Notes: generated from the sequence alone by a model not told the origin. A stretch of DNA of 64,000 nucleotides from Dryocola sp031988645 (GCF_051307045.1 NZ_CP150452.1:930001-994000); one strand, 5' to 3'. Counted from the first letter of the stretch, positions 1 through 8,686 are shown. Translations and numbers: made by a program.

Positions 1-1
1 C

Positions 2-223
2 GCGACGGCCGACGCGCTGGACGTCAGCGGTTTTGGCTTCGCCAACGGGCAGCAGGTCAGCGTGTTAAAAGGCTGGCACGCTGACGGAAAGGGCAGCGAC
101 TACCTGCATTCGGTCTTTGAAAACGGCTGTCCATTTTTCGGCAACGCGCTGGGACCTGATTACAACGCGGCGCATGCCAACCACTTTCATCTGGGGATGC
201 GCGGCTACGGCCTGTGTCGGTGA
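2..223 (+). CDS. Extensin-like C-terminal domain protein (3' end only)
   Basis: Reading from base 2 gives an open frame that enters from outside the window and stops at TGA 221-223, leaving 73 residues. The tail contains SVFENGCPFFGNALGPDYN and then AHANHFHLGMRGYGLCR. This His-rich HxxHFH pattern followed by YGxCR is typical of the bacterial extensin-like C-terminal family, cysteine-containing proteins of unknown precise function that are often exported. The start and any signal peptide lie outside the window, so location and role cannot be judged. The MFS gene begins 71 bases downstream. Family assignment rests on the motif only. Confidence 0.6.
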   Translation, partial: ATADALDVSGFGFANGQQVSVLKGWHADGKGSDYLHSVFENGCPFFGNALGPDYNAAHANHFHLGMRGYGLCR

Positions 224-294
224 GCTGATTTTGTATGATAAACTTGTCGGCATTCCGCTTCTTTTTGTTTTACCTCACTTACTAAGCGCACAGT

Positions 295-1512
295 ATGGAA
301 TCCTGGAAGGTCAACATTATCTCGGTGTGGTTCGGCTGCTTTTTTACCGGCCTTGCCATCAGCCAAATTCTTCCGTTTCTGCCGCTTTACGTGGAGCAGC
401 TTGGCGTCACCTCTCATCAGGCGCTGTCGATGTGGTCCGGGCTGACCTTCAGCATCACCTTCCTGGTTTCCGCCATTGTTTCGCCGATGTGGGGCAGCCT
501 CGCCGACCGCAAAGGGCGCAAGCTGATGCTGCTGCGTGCGTCGCTGGGCATGGCGGTGGCGATTCTCCTGCAGGCCTTCGCCACCAGCGTCTGGCAGCTT
601 TTTATTCTGCGCGCCGTGATGGGGCTGACGTCCGGCTATATTCCTAACGCTATGGCTCTGGTGGCCTCGCAGGTGCCGCGTGAGCGCAGCGGCTGGGCGC
701 TCAGTACGCTCTCCACCGCGCAAATCAGCGGGGTTATCGTGGGGCCGCTGCTGGGAGGCTATATGGCCGACCACCTCGGCCTGCGGATGGTTTTTTTCGT
801 CACGGCGGCCCTGCTGATGGTCAGCTTTACGGTGACGCTATTGCTGATAAAAGAAGGCGTGCGCCCGCAGGTCAGCAAGGCCGGACGGCTGTCGGGAAAG
901 GCGGTTTTCGCCACCTTACCTTATCCCTGGCTGATGCTTAGCCTGTTTATCACCACGCTGGTCATTCAGCTTTGCAATGGTTCGATTGGTCCTATCCTTG
1001 CGCTTTTTATCAAGCATCTCTCCCCGGACAGCAGCAATATCGCCTTTATGAGCGGCTTTATCGCCGCCGTGCCGGGCATTTCGGCGCTGTTTTCGGCGCC
1101 GAGGCTCGGCAAGCTTGGCGACAGGATCGGCACCGCGCGCGTATTAATGGCGACGCTTATCTTCTCCGTAGCGCTGTTTTTCGCTATGTCGTGGGTCACC
1201 TCGCCGATGCAGCTTGCGGTGCTGCGCTTCCTGCTCGGCTTTGCCGATGGCGCCATGCTGCCCGCGGTGCAAACCCTGCTGGTGAAATATTCCAGCGACC
1301 AGGTGACCGGGCGGATATTTGGTTATAACCAGTCGTTTATGTATCTGGGCAACGTGGTTGGGCCGCTGATGGGCGCCGGCGTTTCGGCCGTGGCGGGATT
1401 CCGCTGGGTATTTATGGCCACCGCGCTGGTGGTGCTGATTAACGTCTGGCAATTAGGGCTGGCCCTGCGCCGTAAGCGTCAACAGGACGAACAGCGGAAG
1501 CTGCAAAGTTAA
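295..1512 (+). CDS. MFS multidrug efflux transporter, MdtG-like
   Basis: A 405-residue inner-membrane protein of the major facilitator superfamily with about 12 hydrophobic segments. After the second helix it has the loop motif GSLADRKGRK, the MFS motif A, and a repeat of it in the second half (GKLGDRIG). Blocks such as PFLPLYVEQLGVT, MWSG, SAPRLGKLGDRIG, LRFLLGFADGA and GRIFGYNQSF are very close to E. coli MdtG (proton-driven drug efflux), but this gene lies next to iraP-phoA, not at the mdtG locus, so it may be a paralogue. Substrate is unknown. The 260 bases between it and iraP hold no gene I can support. Confidence 0.85.
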   Translation: MESWKVNIISVWFGCFFTGLAISQILPFLPLYVEQLGVTSHQALSMWSGLTFSITFLVSAIVSPMWGSLADRKGRKLMLLRASLGMAVAILLQAFATSVWQLFILRAVMGLTSGYIPNAMALVASQVPRERSGWALSTLSTAQISGVIVGPLLGGYMADHLGLRMVFFVTAALLMVSFTVTLLLIKEGVRPQVSKAGRLSGKAVFATLPYPWLMLSLFITTLVIQLCNGSIGPILALFIKHLSPDSSNIAFMSGFIAAVPGISALFSAPRLGKLGDRIGTARVLMATLIFSVALFFAMSWVTSPMQLAVLRFLLGFADGAMLPAVQTLLVKYSSDQVTGRIFGYNQSFMYLGNVVGPLMGAGVSAVAGFRWVFMATALVVLINVWQLGLALRRKRQQDEQRKLQS

Positions 1513-1772
1513 AGGAAGCGGGCCTGGGTAACTGGAATTTTTAATACGTCTTTTCCCCGGATAATAAGCAACCGCCGCGCGCTTTATTATTCCGGCCGCA
1601 GGAAATAGGGAATTGGCGGGGCGGCGTCAACTTTTATGCAGGGCTAATAGGCCTGCATTTTTTGCGGTCTCGCACAATATTAAACCGCCCTGTAAAAATA
1701 ATACCTTTGCCCTCTAGGAATGCGTTAAACGTAGTGCTACCGTCAGGTTTCAAACCCTCAGGGACATGCGTT

Positions 1773-2033
1773 ATGAAAAATCTTATTGCCGAGTTACTGG
1801 TTAAACTCGCTGAAAAGGAAGAAGAGTCAAAAGAGTTTGTGGCACAGATAGAGGCGCTGGAGATAGTCGTTACCGCGCTGCTTCGCCGTATGGAGCAAAG
1901 CGAACAGCAGGCGTTGATTACCAGCATTGAGGGGGCTATGCACGACGCTCGCCCAAAGGGGGAAGTGTCTACTCGTGACACGCTTTTGCTAAAGCAATAT
2001 TTAGAGAAGCTGCTGACCCATCCGCGTAGCTGA
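1773..2033 (+). CDS. iraP: Anti-adaptor protein IraP (RpoS stabiliser)
   Basis: 86 residues, the same length as E. coli IraP. IraP binds the adaptor RssB and so blocks delivery of the sigma factor RpoS to ClpXP during phosphate starvation and low magnesium. The start MKNLIAELLVKLAEKEEESKE and the helical, Glu-rich body with VTALLRRMEQSEQQ match the family, and the end LLTHPRS is conserved. The ATG at 1773 was preferred to an upstream in-frame one at 1662 because it gives the family N-terminus. The position just before phoA is conserved in E. coli. The stop codon lies three bases before the phoA pho box. Confidence 0.9.
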   Translation: MKNLIAELLVKLAEKEEESKEFVAQIEALEIVVTALLRRMEQSEQQALITSIEGAMHDARPKGEVSTRDTLLLKQYLEKLLTHPRS

Positions 2034-2035
2034 AA

Positions 2036-2054
2036 CCGTCATTTTTCTGTCACG
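2036..2054 (+). promoter_or_regulatory. Pho box (PhoB site) of phoA
   Basis: Two 7-base half sites, CCGTCAT (2036-2042) and CTGTCAC (2047-2053), are separated by four T bases. This closely matches the PhoB direct-repeat consensus of two CTGTCA-type units separated by four AT bases. A TATATT at 2062-2067 is placed to be the -10 element, so phoA would be activated on phosphate starvation by the PhoBR system encoded in this same window. Confidence 0.75.
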
Positions 2055-2117
2055 CAATATTTATATTGTTTGCTCTGTTTTTATTTAAGCCTGTAGTTAT
2101 TACACGGAGAAAATAAA

Positions 2118-3534
2118 GTGAAACAGAGCGCAATTATTCTAACCTTATTCCCTTTGTTGCTAAGCGGAACGGCAGCCGCCGCGGAAAATACCTCTTCGCC
2201 TTTAGATTTTCGCGCCGCCGCGGGGGATATCACCCAGCCCGGCGGCGCTCGCCGTATTAATAGCGATCGCACGGAAGCGTTGCGCGCTTCGTTAATCAAT
2301 AAACCTGCTAAAAACGTCATCCTGCTAATTGGCGACGGCATGGGCGATTCCGAAATCACCGCCGCGCGTAACTACGCCGAAGGAGCGGGCGGTTTCTTTA
2401 AAGGCATCGACGCGCTGCCGCTGACCGGCCAGTACACACATTATTCGCTGGATAAAAAATCCCGCAAGCCTGATTACGTCACGGACTCCGCGGCTTCGGC
2501 CACGGCCTGGAGCACCGGGGTGAAAACCTACAACGGCGCGCTGGGCGTCGATGTAAACGGTAAAGCGAACGCCACTATTCTGGAGCTGGCTAAAGCCGCA
2601 GGTAAAGCCACCGGCAACGTCTCCACGGCGGAGATCCAGGATGCGACGCCGGCGGCGTTAATTTCGCACGTGATTTCCCGTAAATGCTACGGCCCGACGG
2701 CGACCAGCGAACAGTGCGCGGTAAACGCGCTGGAAAACGGCGGCCAGGGCTCCATTACCGAACAGCTGCTTAATGCCCGCGCCGACGTGACTTTAGGCGG
2801 CGGAGCGGGCCACCTTCGCTGAAACCGCAAAAGCGGGAGAATGGCAGGGTAAAACGCTGCGCGAACAGGCTGAGATCCGCGGTTATCAGTGGGTGGATAA
2901 CGCCAGCGGCCTGGCTGCCATTAGCGAAGCCAGCCAGCAAAAACCGCTGATTGGCATGTTCGCGCCGGGCAACATGCCGGTACGCTGGCAGGGGCCTAAG
3001 GCCAGCTATCACGGCAACATAGACAAACCGGCCGTCACCTGCACGCCGAACCCTGAACGCGACGCCAGCGTGCCTTCGCTTGCGCAGATGACCGACAAGG
3101 CTATCGAGCTGCTAAAAGGCAACGAAAAAGGCTTCTTCCTGCAGGTGGAGGGCGCATCCATTGATAAACAGGATCACGCCGCAAACCCTTGCGGGCAGAT
3201 CGGCGAAACGGTCGATCTGGACGAAGCGGTACAAAAAGCGCTGGAGTTTGCCCGTCAGGACGGCAATACGCTGGTTATTGTGACGGCCGACCACGCGCAC
3301 GCCAGCCAGATTGTCGCCCCTGACACCCGGGCGCCGGGCCTCACCCAGGCGCTGAACACCAAAGACGGCTCGGTTATGGCCATCAGCTACGGTAATGCGG
3401 AGGGCGATTCGCAGGAGCATACCGGCACGCAGCTGCGCATTGCCGCTTACGGCCCTTATGCGGCGAACGTGGTGGGCTTAACCGACCAGACGGATCTCTT
3501 CTACACCATGAAGGCGGCGATGGAGCTGCAATAA
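2118..3534 (+). pseudogene. phoA: Alkaline phosphatase PhoA (frame broken by one surplus base)
   Basis: Periplasmic phosphomonoesterase that releases phosphate from organic esters. The start is GTG, as in E. coli phoA, followed by a signal peptide (about residues 1-21, LFPLLLSGTAAAAENT). All catalytic landmarks are present: LIGDGMGDSE metal site, DSAASATAW with the nucleophilic Ser, EGASIDKQDHAANP, VTADHAHA and EHTGTQ. The first frame stops at 2822 after GGGAGHLR; the second frame carries the rest. Removing one base in GGGCC at 2807-2811 joins them into 471 residues, exactly the E. coli length. The break therefore looks like a sequence error and not decay. PsiF follows. Confidence 0.93.
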
Positions 3535-3542
3535 TGTGGCGA

Positions 3543-3587
3543 AGGCTACATTACCGTGAATTCTCAGCGCGGTAAGTAGCCTTTTTG
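3543..3587 (+). terminator. Stem-loop with T run between phoA and psiF
   Basis: GGCTAC (3544-3549) pairs with GTAGCC (3576-3581), extended by TTACCG/CGGTAA, and five T bases follow. It has the form of an intrinsic terminator and could reduce read-through from phoA into psiF. Confidence 0.6.
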
Positions 3588-3636
3588 AGCCGCGCAGGCC
3601 AGGCTTAAAGCGCCACATATTAAGAAGGATGGTGCT

Positions 3637-3966
3637 ATGAAAATGACCCTGGTGATGTTGTTACTGGCAGGTGTAGCAGGCTCTGTAGCAGGTTCGGCGG
3701 CTGCGGCGGACAAAGCCTTGACGCCGCAGCAGCAGCGTATGACGACCTGTAATCAGCAGGCCACGGCTAAAACCCTCAAAGGGGACGAGCGCAAGACATA
3801 CATGAGCAACTGCCTGAAGAACAGCGAGTCCGCTCCCGGCGATAAACGACTCACGCCGCAGCAGCAAAAAATGAAGGCGTGTAACGCACAGGCGGGCAGG
3901 CAAACGCTGTCCGGCGATGCGCGTAAAACATTTATCAGTAACTGCCTGAAAAAACAGGCGGGTTAG
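3637..3966 (+). CDS. psiF: Phosphate starvation-inducible protein PsiF
   Basis: 109 residues with a signal peptide ending near AGSAAAAD (about residue 24), so probably periplasmic. The mature part is two tandem PsiF repeats, each beginning LTPQQQ(R/K)M and containing two Cys (MTTCNQQA...SNCLK and MKACNAQA...SNCLK). E. coli psiF is induced together with phoA by PhoB; its biochemical role is unknown. A good ribosome site (AAGGATGG) precedes the ATG. The preceding stem-loop may separate it partly from phoA. Confidence 0.93.
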   Translation: MKMTLVMLLLAGVAGSVAGSAAAADKALTPQQQRMTTCNQQATAKTLKGDERKTYMSNCLKNSESAPGDKRLTPQQQKMKACNAQAGRQTLSGDARKTFISNCLKKQAG

Positions 3967-3972
3967 TTCCAA

Positions 3973-4000
3973 CGGGTGAGCCGGCCGGCCGGCTCACCCG
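3973..4000. repeat. Perfect 28-base palindrome after psiF
   Basis: Both 14-base arms, CGGGTGAGCCGGCC and its exact complement, are contiguous with no loop base, starting 7 bases after the psiF stop codon. It is followed by AAAAATC and not a T run, so it is not a classical intrinsic terminator on the + strand. It may still stop transcription or protect the phoA-psiF mRNA end. Confidence 0.6.
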
Positions 4001-4071
4001 AAAAATCATACTTGCCCCCTGTATCCCCTCTCTATAATTACGGCAAATGCGCCAGAATCTTCCTAATAATC

Positions 4072-5175
4072 ATGAGTGATGAACACGATTTCAGCAGATG
4101 GTTTTCCAGGGGATCTATGGACTGCCCGACACACCTTAATGAAGACAAGCATCGCTCAGCGCGGCGCTTTGCCCGACGGGTCTATCTGCCCCGCGTCATC
4201 GGACTTGCGACAGGTTTTTTCTGCGTCGCTTCCGTCCTGGTGATGCAGCCCCTTTCCGGCTGGTGGTGGCTGCTGCTGGTGGCCAACGGCTTTATCTGGC
4301 CGCATCTTGCCTGGCAGATAGCCGACCGGGCGACCGATCCCGCCCGCGCGGAAATCCGTAACCTGCTGGTGGACTCCCTGATGGGCGGCGTGTGGATCGC
4401 GGTGATGGGCTTAAACGCGCTGCCTTCCGCGCTTATCGTGGCCCTGATGAGCATGAACAACATGGGCTGCGGCGGCGTAAAGCTGTTTTTAAGCGGCCTT
4501 GGGCTGCTTGTCTGCGCCTGTGCGATAACCCTTGGCCTGATACATATTCCGCTAAATCTTGAAACCATGCCTTCTCAGGTCTGGATTTGCCTGCCGCTGT
4601 TGATTATCTATCCCATTTATTACGGGCTGGTCAGCTACCGGACGGCAATAAAACTCGCCGAGCACAAGCGGCGCCTGATGCAGCTAAGCACGCGCGACGG
4701 CATGACGGGCGTGTACAACCGCCGCCACTGGGAGCATCTGCTGCACGGGGAATATGAAAACTGCCTGCGTTACCAGCGCAACGCCACGCTATTGCTGATC
4801 GATATCGATCACTTTAAGGCTATCAACGACACCTTTGGGCACGACGTGGGCGACGAGGCGATCGTGGCGATCACCGAGCATTTGCAGCTGACCCTGCGCA
4901 TTACGGACGTGGTGGGGCGGTTCGGCGGCGATGAGTTCGGCGTGATCATGTCCGGCACGCCGCAGGAAAACGCCATTCAGGCGATGATGCGGGTTCGCGA
5001 ACATCTCGATTCATTCCGGCTGCCGTGCGCGCCGCAGGTCACCCTGCAGGTTAGCGTGGGCGTGGCCGAGTTCGATCACAGGATGACCAGCTACCGTGAG
5101 TGGCTGAAAGCCGCGGACCTTGCGCTTTACAAAGCAAAAAACGCCGGCCGCGGGCGCATCGAAGCCGCAGCCTGA
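4072..5175 (+). CDS. dgcC: Diguanylate cyclase DgcC (AdrA), MASE2-GGDEF
   Basis: Makes cyclic di-GMP; in E. coli and Salmonella its product activates cellulose synthase under control of CsgD. From the ATG at 4072 it has 367 residues, close to the 371 of E. coli DgcC; an in-frame start at 3976 would overlap the palindrome and is less likely. Residues about 30-190 form the membrane-embedded MASE2 sensor (FARRVYLPRVIGL, GWWWLLLVANGFIWPHLAWQ). The GGDEF catalytic loop RFGGDEFGV is at about 283-291, with an inhibitory RxxD site (RITD) five residues before it, so product inhibition should be retained. TATAAT at 4033-4038 may be its -10 box. Confidence 0.93.
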   Translation: MSDEHDFSRWFSRGSMDCPTHLNEDKHRSARRFARRVYLPRVIGLATGFFCVASVLVMQPLSGWWWLLLVANGFIWPHLAWQIADRATDPARAEIRNLLVDSLMGGVWIAVMGLNALPSALIVALMSMNNMGCGGVKLFLSGLGLLVCACAITLGLIHIPLNLETMPSQVWICLPLLIIYPIYYGLVSYRTAIKLAEHKRRLMQLSTRDGMTGVYNRRHWEHLLHGEYENCLRYQRNATLLLIDIDHFKAINDTFGHDVGDEAIVAITEHLQLTLRITDVVGRFGGDEFGVIMSGTPQENAIQAMMRVREHLDSFRLPCAPQVTLQVSVGVAEFDHRMTSYREWLKAADLALYKAKNAGRGRIEAAA

Positions 5176-5277
5176 CGGATTTTGCTTTGTAAAAGGAGAA
5201 GCCTGCAACAGCGTAAGACGGACAGGCAGCGCCATCCGCCATTGACGGCGGGCGATGCTTGCCCGCCCCGCAAAAGA

Positions 5278-6088
5278 TTATGACTTGCCTAACTGCTCTG
5301 ACTTCGCCATACATTTCACCATCGCTTCCATTACCGCTGCGCGAAAGCCTTTTTCTTCCAGGACCTTTACCGCCTCGATGGTGGTGCCGCCCGGCGAACA
5401 AACCATGTCCTTCAGCTCGCCCGGATGTTTACCGGTTTCGAGCACCATCTTCGCGGAGCCCATCACCGCCTGGGCTGCGAACTGATAGGCCTGACTGCGC
5501 GGCATGCCGCCCAGCACCGCGGCGTCCGCCATCGCCTCGATAAACATAAACACATAGGCCGGGGAAGAGCCGCTGACGCCCACGACCGGATGGATCATCG
5601 CTTCGCTGACCACCTCGGCCCTGCCCGAAGCTGCGGAAAATATTTAGCGCATCGGCGATATCTTCCGGATTAACCAGCGCGTTCGGCGTAATGGATGTCA
5701 TACCGGCATTCACCAGCGCGGGGGTATTAGGCATGGCGCGGATGATTTTGCGGTCGTGGCCCAGCGCCGTTGCCAGCGAGTCGAGCGTGACGCCTGCGGC
5801 AATGGAGATAACCACCGTTTCTTTGTTAAGGCTGGAGCTAATCTCTCCCAGCACTTTTAGCATCACATTAGGCTTCACCGCGCCAAAGACGATATCGGCG
5901 ATCTGCGCGACTTCCTGGACGCTTTGCGCCGGGTTGACGCCAAATTCCTGACGCAGGGCTTCCACTTTGTCCGGCGACGGGGTGTAAACCCAGATGCTGC
6001 CGGGCTGCACCTGCCCGCTGGAGATTAAGCCTCCCAGAATCGCTTTACCCATGTTGCCGCAGCCAACAAAACCTATTTTCTTGTCCAT
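5278..6088 (-). pseudogene. proC: Pyrroline-5-carboxylate reductase ProC (frame broken by one surplus base)
   Basis: Last step of proline synthesis: reduces pyrroline-5-carboxylate with NAD(P)H. The N-terminal part has the Rossmann start MDKKIGFVGCGNMGKAILGG; the C-terminal part has the dimerisation core GVSGSSPAYVFMFIEAMADA and VCSPGGTTIEAV. The first frame runs out of homology after IFRSFGQ; the rest is one frame away. Taking one base out of GGCCC at 5617-5621 (GGGCC on the coding strand) gives 269 residues, the E. coli length. As written the gene could not make an active enzyme and the strain would need proline, which argues for a sequence error. Confidence 0.93.
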
Positions 6089-6182
6089 TGCGTATCTCCA
6101 GGACCGTGATGTTTGATGGGCTATAGCTTAACGCGCTTTTAAGCGATTCGGCTACGCTTAAGCAAAACGGTGGGAGGAACCC

Positions 6183-6698
6183 ATGGCAAAACGCGTACCT
6201 GATGAATACACCGGTCGAACTTATCCGGTGCAAGAGGATATGAAGTGGCAGCTCAGAGAGTGGAGCCTGGAAAAGTGGGGCAGCCGCGGCCTGCTGGCGC
6301 TGGTGCTGCTTGCCATGCTGGGGGCATTTTCCGACGGCTGGCTAAGCCAGACGACCACGAGCAACGCAGAGGGCAGCCTGAGCGTCGAGCATCAGCGCAT
6401 TATGCGCGCCAAAAGCGATGAGAGCTTCACCCTGCGCGTTAAGTTCGCCACCGGCCAGCCCGCGGTGCTGACGCTGGGGCAGGATTTTATGGATAACTTT
6501 GTGATTCAAAGCCTCCAGCCGCAGCCCTTGCTTACCCACGCCAGCCGCCATGAAATGATACTCACCTGGCCTGCGAATATGGGCAAAGAGCAGGCGCTTT
6601 GGCTGACGGTCCAGCCCCAGTCTGCCGGGCATTTTACCTCTACCATCCGGCTTAAAGGCGCAGAGCCTGTGAGCCTGAGCCAGTGGGTACTCCCCTAA
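6183..6698 (+). CDS. Unrecognised single-pass membrane protein
   Basis: 171 residues with a strong ribosome site (GGAGGAA). Residues 1-35 are polar, about 36-55 form one hydrophobic segment (GLLALVLLAMLGAFSDGWLS), and the remaining 115 residues look like a soluble, probably periplasmic domain rich in beta strand and Gln. I do not recognise a family. It is followed after 9 bases by the DUF421 gene and then by yaiI, all on the same strand, so the three are likely one transcript and this protein may work with the DUF421 protein. No function is claimed. Confidence 0.75.
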   Translation: MAKRVPDEYTGRTYPVQEDMKWQLREWSLEKWGSRGLLALVLLAMLGAFSDGWLSQTTTSNAEGSLSVEHQRIMRAKSDESFTLRVKFATGQPAVLTLGQDFMDNFVIQSLQPQPLLTHASRHEMILTWPANMGKEQALWLTVQPQSAGHFTSTIRLKGAEPVSLSQWVLP

Positions 6699-6707
6699 GG
6701 AAAAATT

Positions 6708-7163
6708 ATGGATAACGTTCTGCGCGCGGTTGGGATGTACATTCTGCTGATGATCGTGTTGAAAATCGCCGGACGACGCACGCTGCTGGAAATGACCTCG
6801 TTTGATTTCATTTTGCTGCTGATCATCAGCGAGGCGACCCAGCAGGCGCTGCTGGGGAATGATTTTTCGTTTACCGGCGCCGCAATAACCATTATCACGC
6901 TGATTGCTATGGATATCGTCTTCGGGAAAATGAAGGAGCGCTTTCCGAAGATCGAGCTGTTTATCGACGGATCGCCGCTTATCCTCGTGGAATACGGCCA
7001 GCCGCTGGAAAAGCGTATGCGCAAGGCGGGGATAGACATTGATGACATTCTCTCTTCCGCGCGAATAAATCAGGGGCTGGAGCGGGTGGATCAGATAAAA
7101 TTTGCCATTCTGGAAAAGAACGGCAAGATCGCCATCATTCCCACAGAAGATCAGGAGTCGTAA
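6708..7163 (+). CDS. DUF421 (YetF/YcaP-type) membrane protein
   Basis: 151 residues. The first ~75 contain three hydrophobic segments (MYILLMIVLKIAG, FDFILLLIISEAT, AAITIITLIAMDIVFG), followed by a cytoplasmic domain with LFIDGSPLILVEYGQ and RINQGLERVDQIKFAILEKNGKIAIIP, the pattern of DUF421 proteins (E. coli YcaP, Bacillus YetF). The role is not known for enterobacteria. Its TAA overlaps the ATG of yaiI (TAATG), which implies translational coupling. Confidence 0.85.
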   Translation: MDNVLRAVGMYILLMIVLKIAGRRTLLEMTSFDFILLLIISEATQQALLGNDFSFTGAAITIITLIAMDIVFGKMKERFPKIELFIDGSPLILVEYGQPLEKRMRKAGIDIDDILSSARINQGLERVDQIKFAILEKNGKIAIIPTEDQES

Positions 7164-7625
7164 TGCAAATTTGGGTGGATGCCGACGCGTGTCCGAAAGT
7201 TATCAAGGAAGTGCTGTTCCGCGCCGCGGAACGCGCGCAGATAATGGTTACCCTGGTCGCCAATCAGGGGCTGAAAACCCCGCCTTCACGCTTTATTCGT
7301 AGCCTGCAGGTTGCGACGGGATTCGACGTCGCCGATAACGAAATCGTACGCCGCTGCGAAAGCGGGGATCTGGTGGTTACCGCTGATATTCCGCTGGCCG
7401 CAGACGTCATTGAAAAAGGCGCGATGGCGCTAAACCCGCGCGGCGAACGCTATACGCCGGCGACGATTCGCGAGCGGTTAACCATGCGTGATTTTATGGA
7501 TACCCTGCGGGCAAGCGGCGTGCAGACGGGCGGGCCGGACAGCCTGAACCAGCGTGACCGCCAGCAGTTTGCCAATGAGCTGGAAAAATGGCTGCTGGCG
7601 GCCCGCGCGGGCGAAAAAAGCTTAA
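7163..7625 (+). pseudogene. yaiI: YaiI, UPF0178/DUF188 family (stop lost by one surplus base)
   Basis: Begins IWVDADACPKVIKEVLFRA and continues with GFDVADNEIVRRCESGDLVVTADIPLA and RGERYTPATIRERLTMRDFMD, the hallmarks of the DUF188 family, related to PIN/NYN nuclease-like domains; function unknown. As written the frame misses its stop and runs on to 8059, giving 298 residues whose second half is only the antisense of the DUF2076 gene. Removing one C from GGCCC at 7600-7604 ends the protein at TAA 7623-7625 after LLAAARAKKA, 153 residues, against 152 in E. coli. The apparent fusion is therefore not real. Confidence 0.88.
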
Positions 7626-8335
7626 ATCAGACTGTCATCGTCGTTGCCGAAGTCGTCGTTGCCAAAATCATCGTTAGCGAAACCGTCGTAGTCGTTTGTA
7701 TTGTCCTGCGGCAGGCCCGCATCCTGGTTCAGGAACTGGCTGTCGTCGGCCTGGTTATAGTCGTCGACCGCGTTGACCGGCGCGTTATTAACCGGCTGCG
7801 CAGGCTCGTTGATAATGTTCACTATCTCTTCGGGCCGGGCGTGATGGAACATGCTGGTCAGCATATCCGCCATAATGACGCCGCCTGCTACGCCCGCGGC
7901 CGTTTGCAGCGCTCCGGCAATAAAGCCGCCGCCGCGCGGCGCGGGCGCGGCATAGCCCGGTGTTGCCTGCGGCGCGCTGTAGCTGCCCGGCGGCACGCTC
8001 TGGTACTGCTGCGCGCCGGGAATAGGATCCGCGACGCGCGAAGAGCCGGCACCGAATAGCCCGGCAAGAAATCCGCCGCTGCTTTGCTGCTGGCGGGAAG
8101 CGTGCTGTAGCTGCGCCACCTGGCCTTCCAGCTCCTGAATACGGCTATTAAGCTGCTTCATGGCGGCTTCCTGAATCAGTATCGTCTGCGCCATGTAGTA
8201 GGCCGCGCCGGGAAGCTTCGCCAGATGCTGCTGGATGAGCTGGTCTGCGGCGTCGTCGCGTGGAGAGCTGTTCTCTTCGGCCCGTTTCAGGCGCTCAAAA
8301 AGCCCGTCAATCAGACGCTGCTCTTCAGATTGCAT
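7622..8335 (-). CDS. DUF2076 family protein
   Basis: 237 residues. The start MQSEEQRLIDGLFERLKRAEE and the coiled-coil-like middle (MKQLNSRIQELEGQVAQLQHA) match the DUF2076 family of enterobacteria, whose function is not established. The centre is Gly/Ala/Pro rich with GGGFIAGALQTAAGVAGGVIMADML, a short hydrophobic glycine-zipper-like stretch. The end is strongly acidic with tandem NDDFG units (ANDDFGNDDFGNDDD). It converges on yaiI, and the two stop codons overlap. The low-complexity tail is a likely disordered region. Confidence 0.75.
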   Translation of the reverse strand: MQSEEQRLIDGLFERLKRAEENSSPRDDAADQLIQQHLAKLPGAAYYMAQTILIQEAAMKQLNSRIQELEGQVAQLQHASRQQQSSGGFLAGLFGAGSSRVADPIPGAQQYQSVPPGSYSAPQATPGYAAPAPRGGGFIAGALQTAAGVAGGVIMADMLTSMFHHARPEEIVNIINEPAQPVNNAPVNAVDDYNQADDSQFLNQDAGLPQDNTNDYDGFANDDFGNDDFGNDDDSLI

Positions 8336-8501
8336 GGTTCATACCTCTGTCATCATGAGTTCTCACTATTCAGTCTGGATCAGAATCGCAGCATGTAAAA
8401 TGGCGCGACGGTAAAGGTTTACGCAATTGTGTTACTGAATCGCAGCTTCTGTGGGGTTGTTTTTCACCGCGGCTTTCAAGTAAGGTGGCGCACGCCAGCG
8501 C

Positions 8502-8519
8502 TGGTAAATTTCCTTTACA
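8502..8519 (+). promoter_or_regulatory. Weak TyrR box upstream of aroL
   Basis: TGGTAA-N6-TTTACA keeps the essential G and C of the TGTAAA-N6-TTTACA consensus at the proper distance, with two mismatches in the left arm. It lies 58 bases before the stronger box. E. coli aroL also has several TyrR boxes. Confidence 0.5.
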
Positions 8520-8576
8520 TGCTTAAGGCTTACCGTGAGTGGCTTATTAGCATTTTACGTAGCGAAAATGTTTATT

Positions 8577-8594
8577 TGTAACGATTTATTTACA
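8577..8594 (+). promoter_or_regulatory. TyrR box upstream of aroL
   Basis: TGTAAC-N6-TTTACA matches the TyrR consensus in 11 of 12 fixed positions. TyrR with tyrosine represses aroL in E. coli, so the same control is expected. The rest of the 8336-8686 gap holds no gene I can support. Confidence 0.7.
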
Positions 8595-8604
8595 CTCGCC
8601 TTCT

Positions 8605-8622
8605 GTACTAGCTAGCTGGTAT
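8605..8622 (+). promoter_or_regulatory. TrpR operator overlapping the aroL promoter
   Basis: GTACTAGCTAGCTGGTAT agrees with the TrpR operator GTACTAGTTAACTAGTAC in 14 of 18 positions, including the CTAG half site. It overlaps TATGAT at 8620-8625, a likely -10 box. E. coli aroL is known to respond to both TyrR and TrpR. Confidence 0.65.
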
Positions 8623-8686
8623 GATGGAGGCGTTGTTAATGGATGTGTTTGTGACACCCAGGCTTACTGCTGAGGATTAGCCCCTG

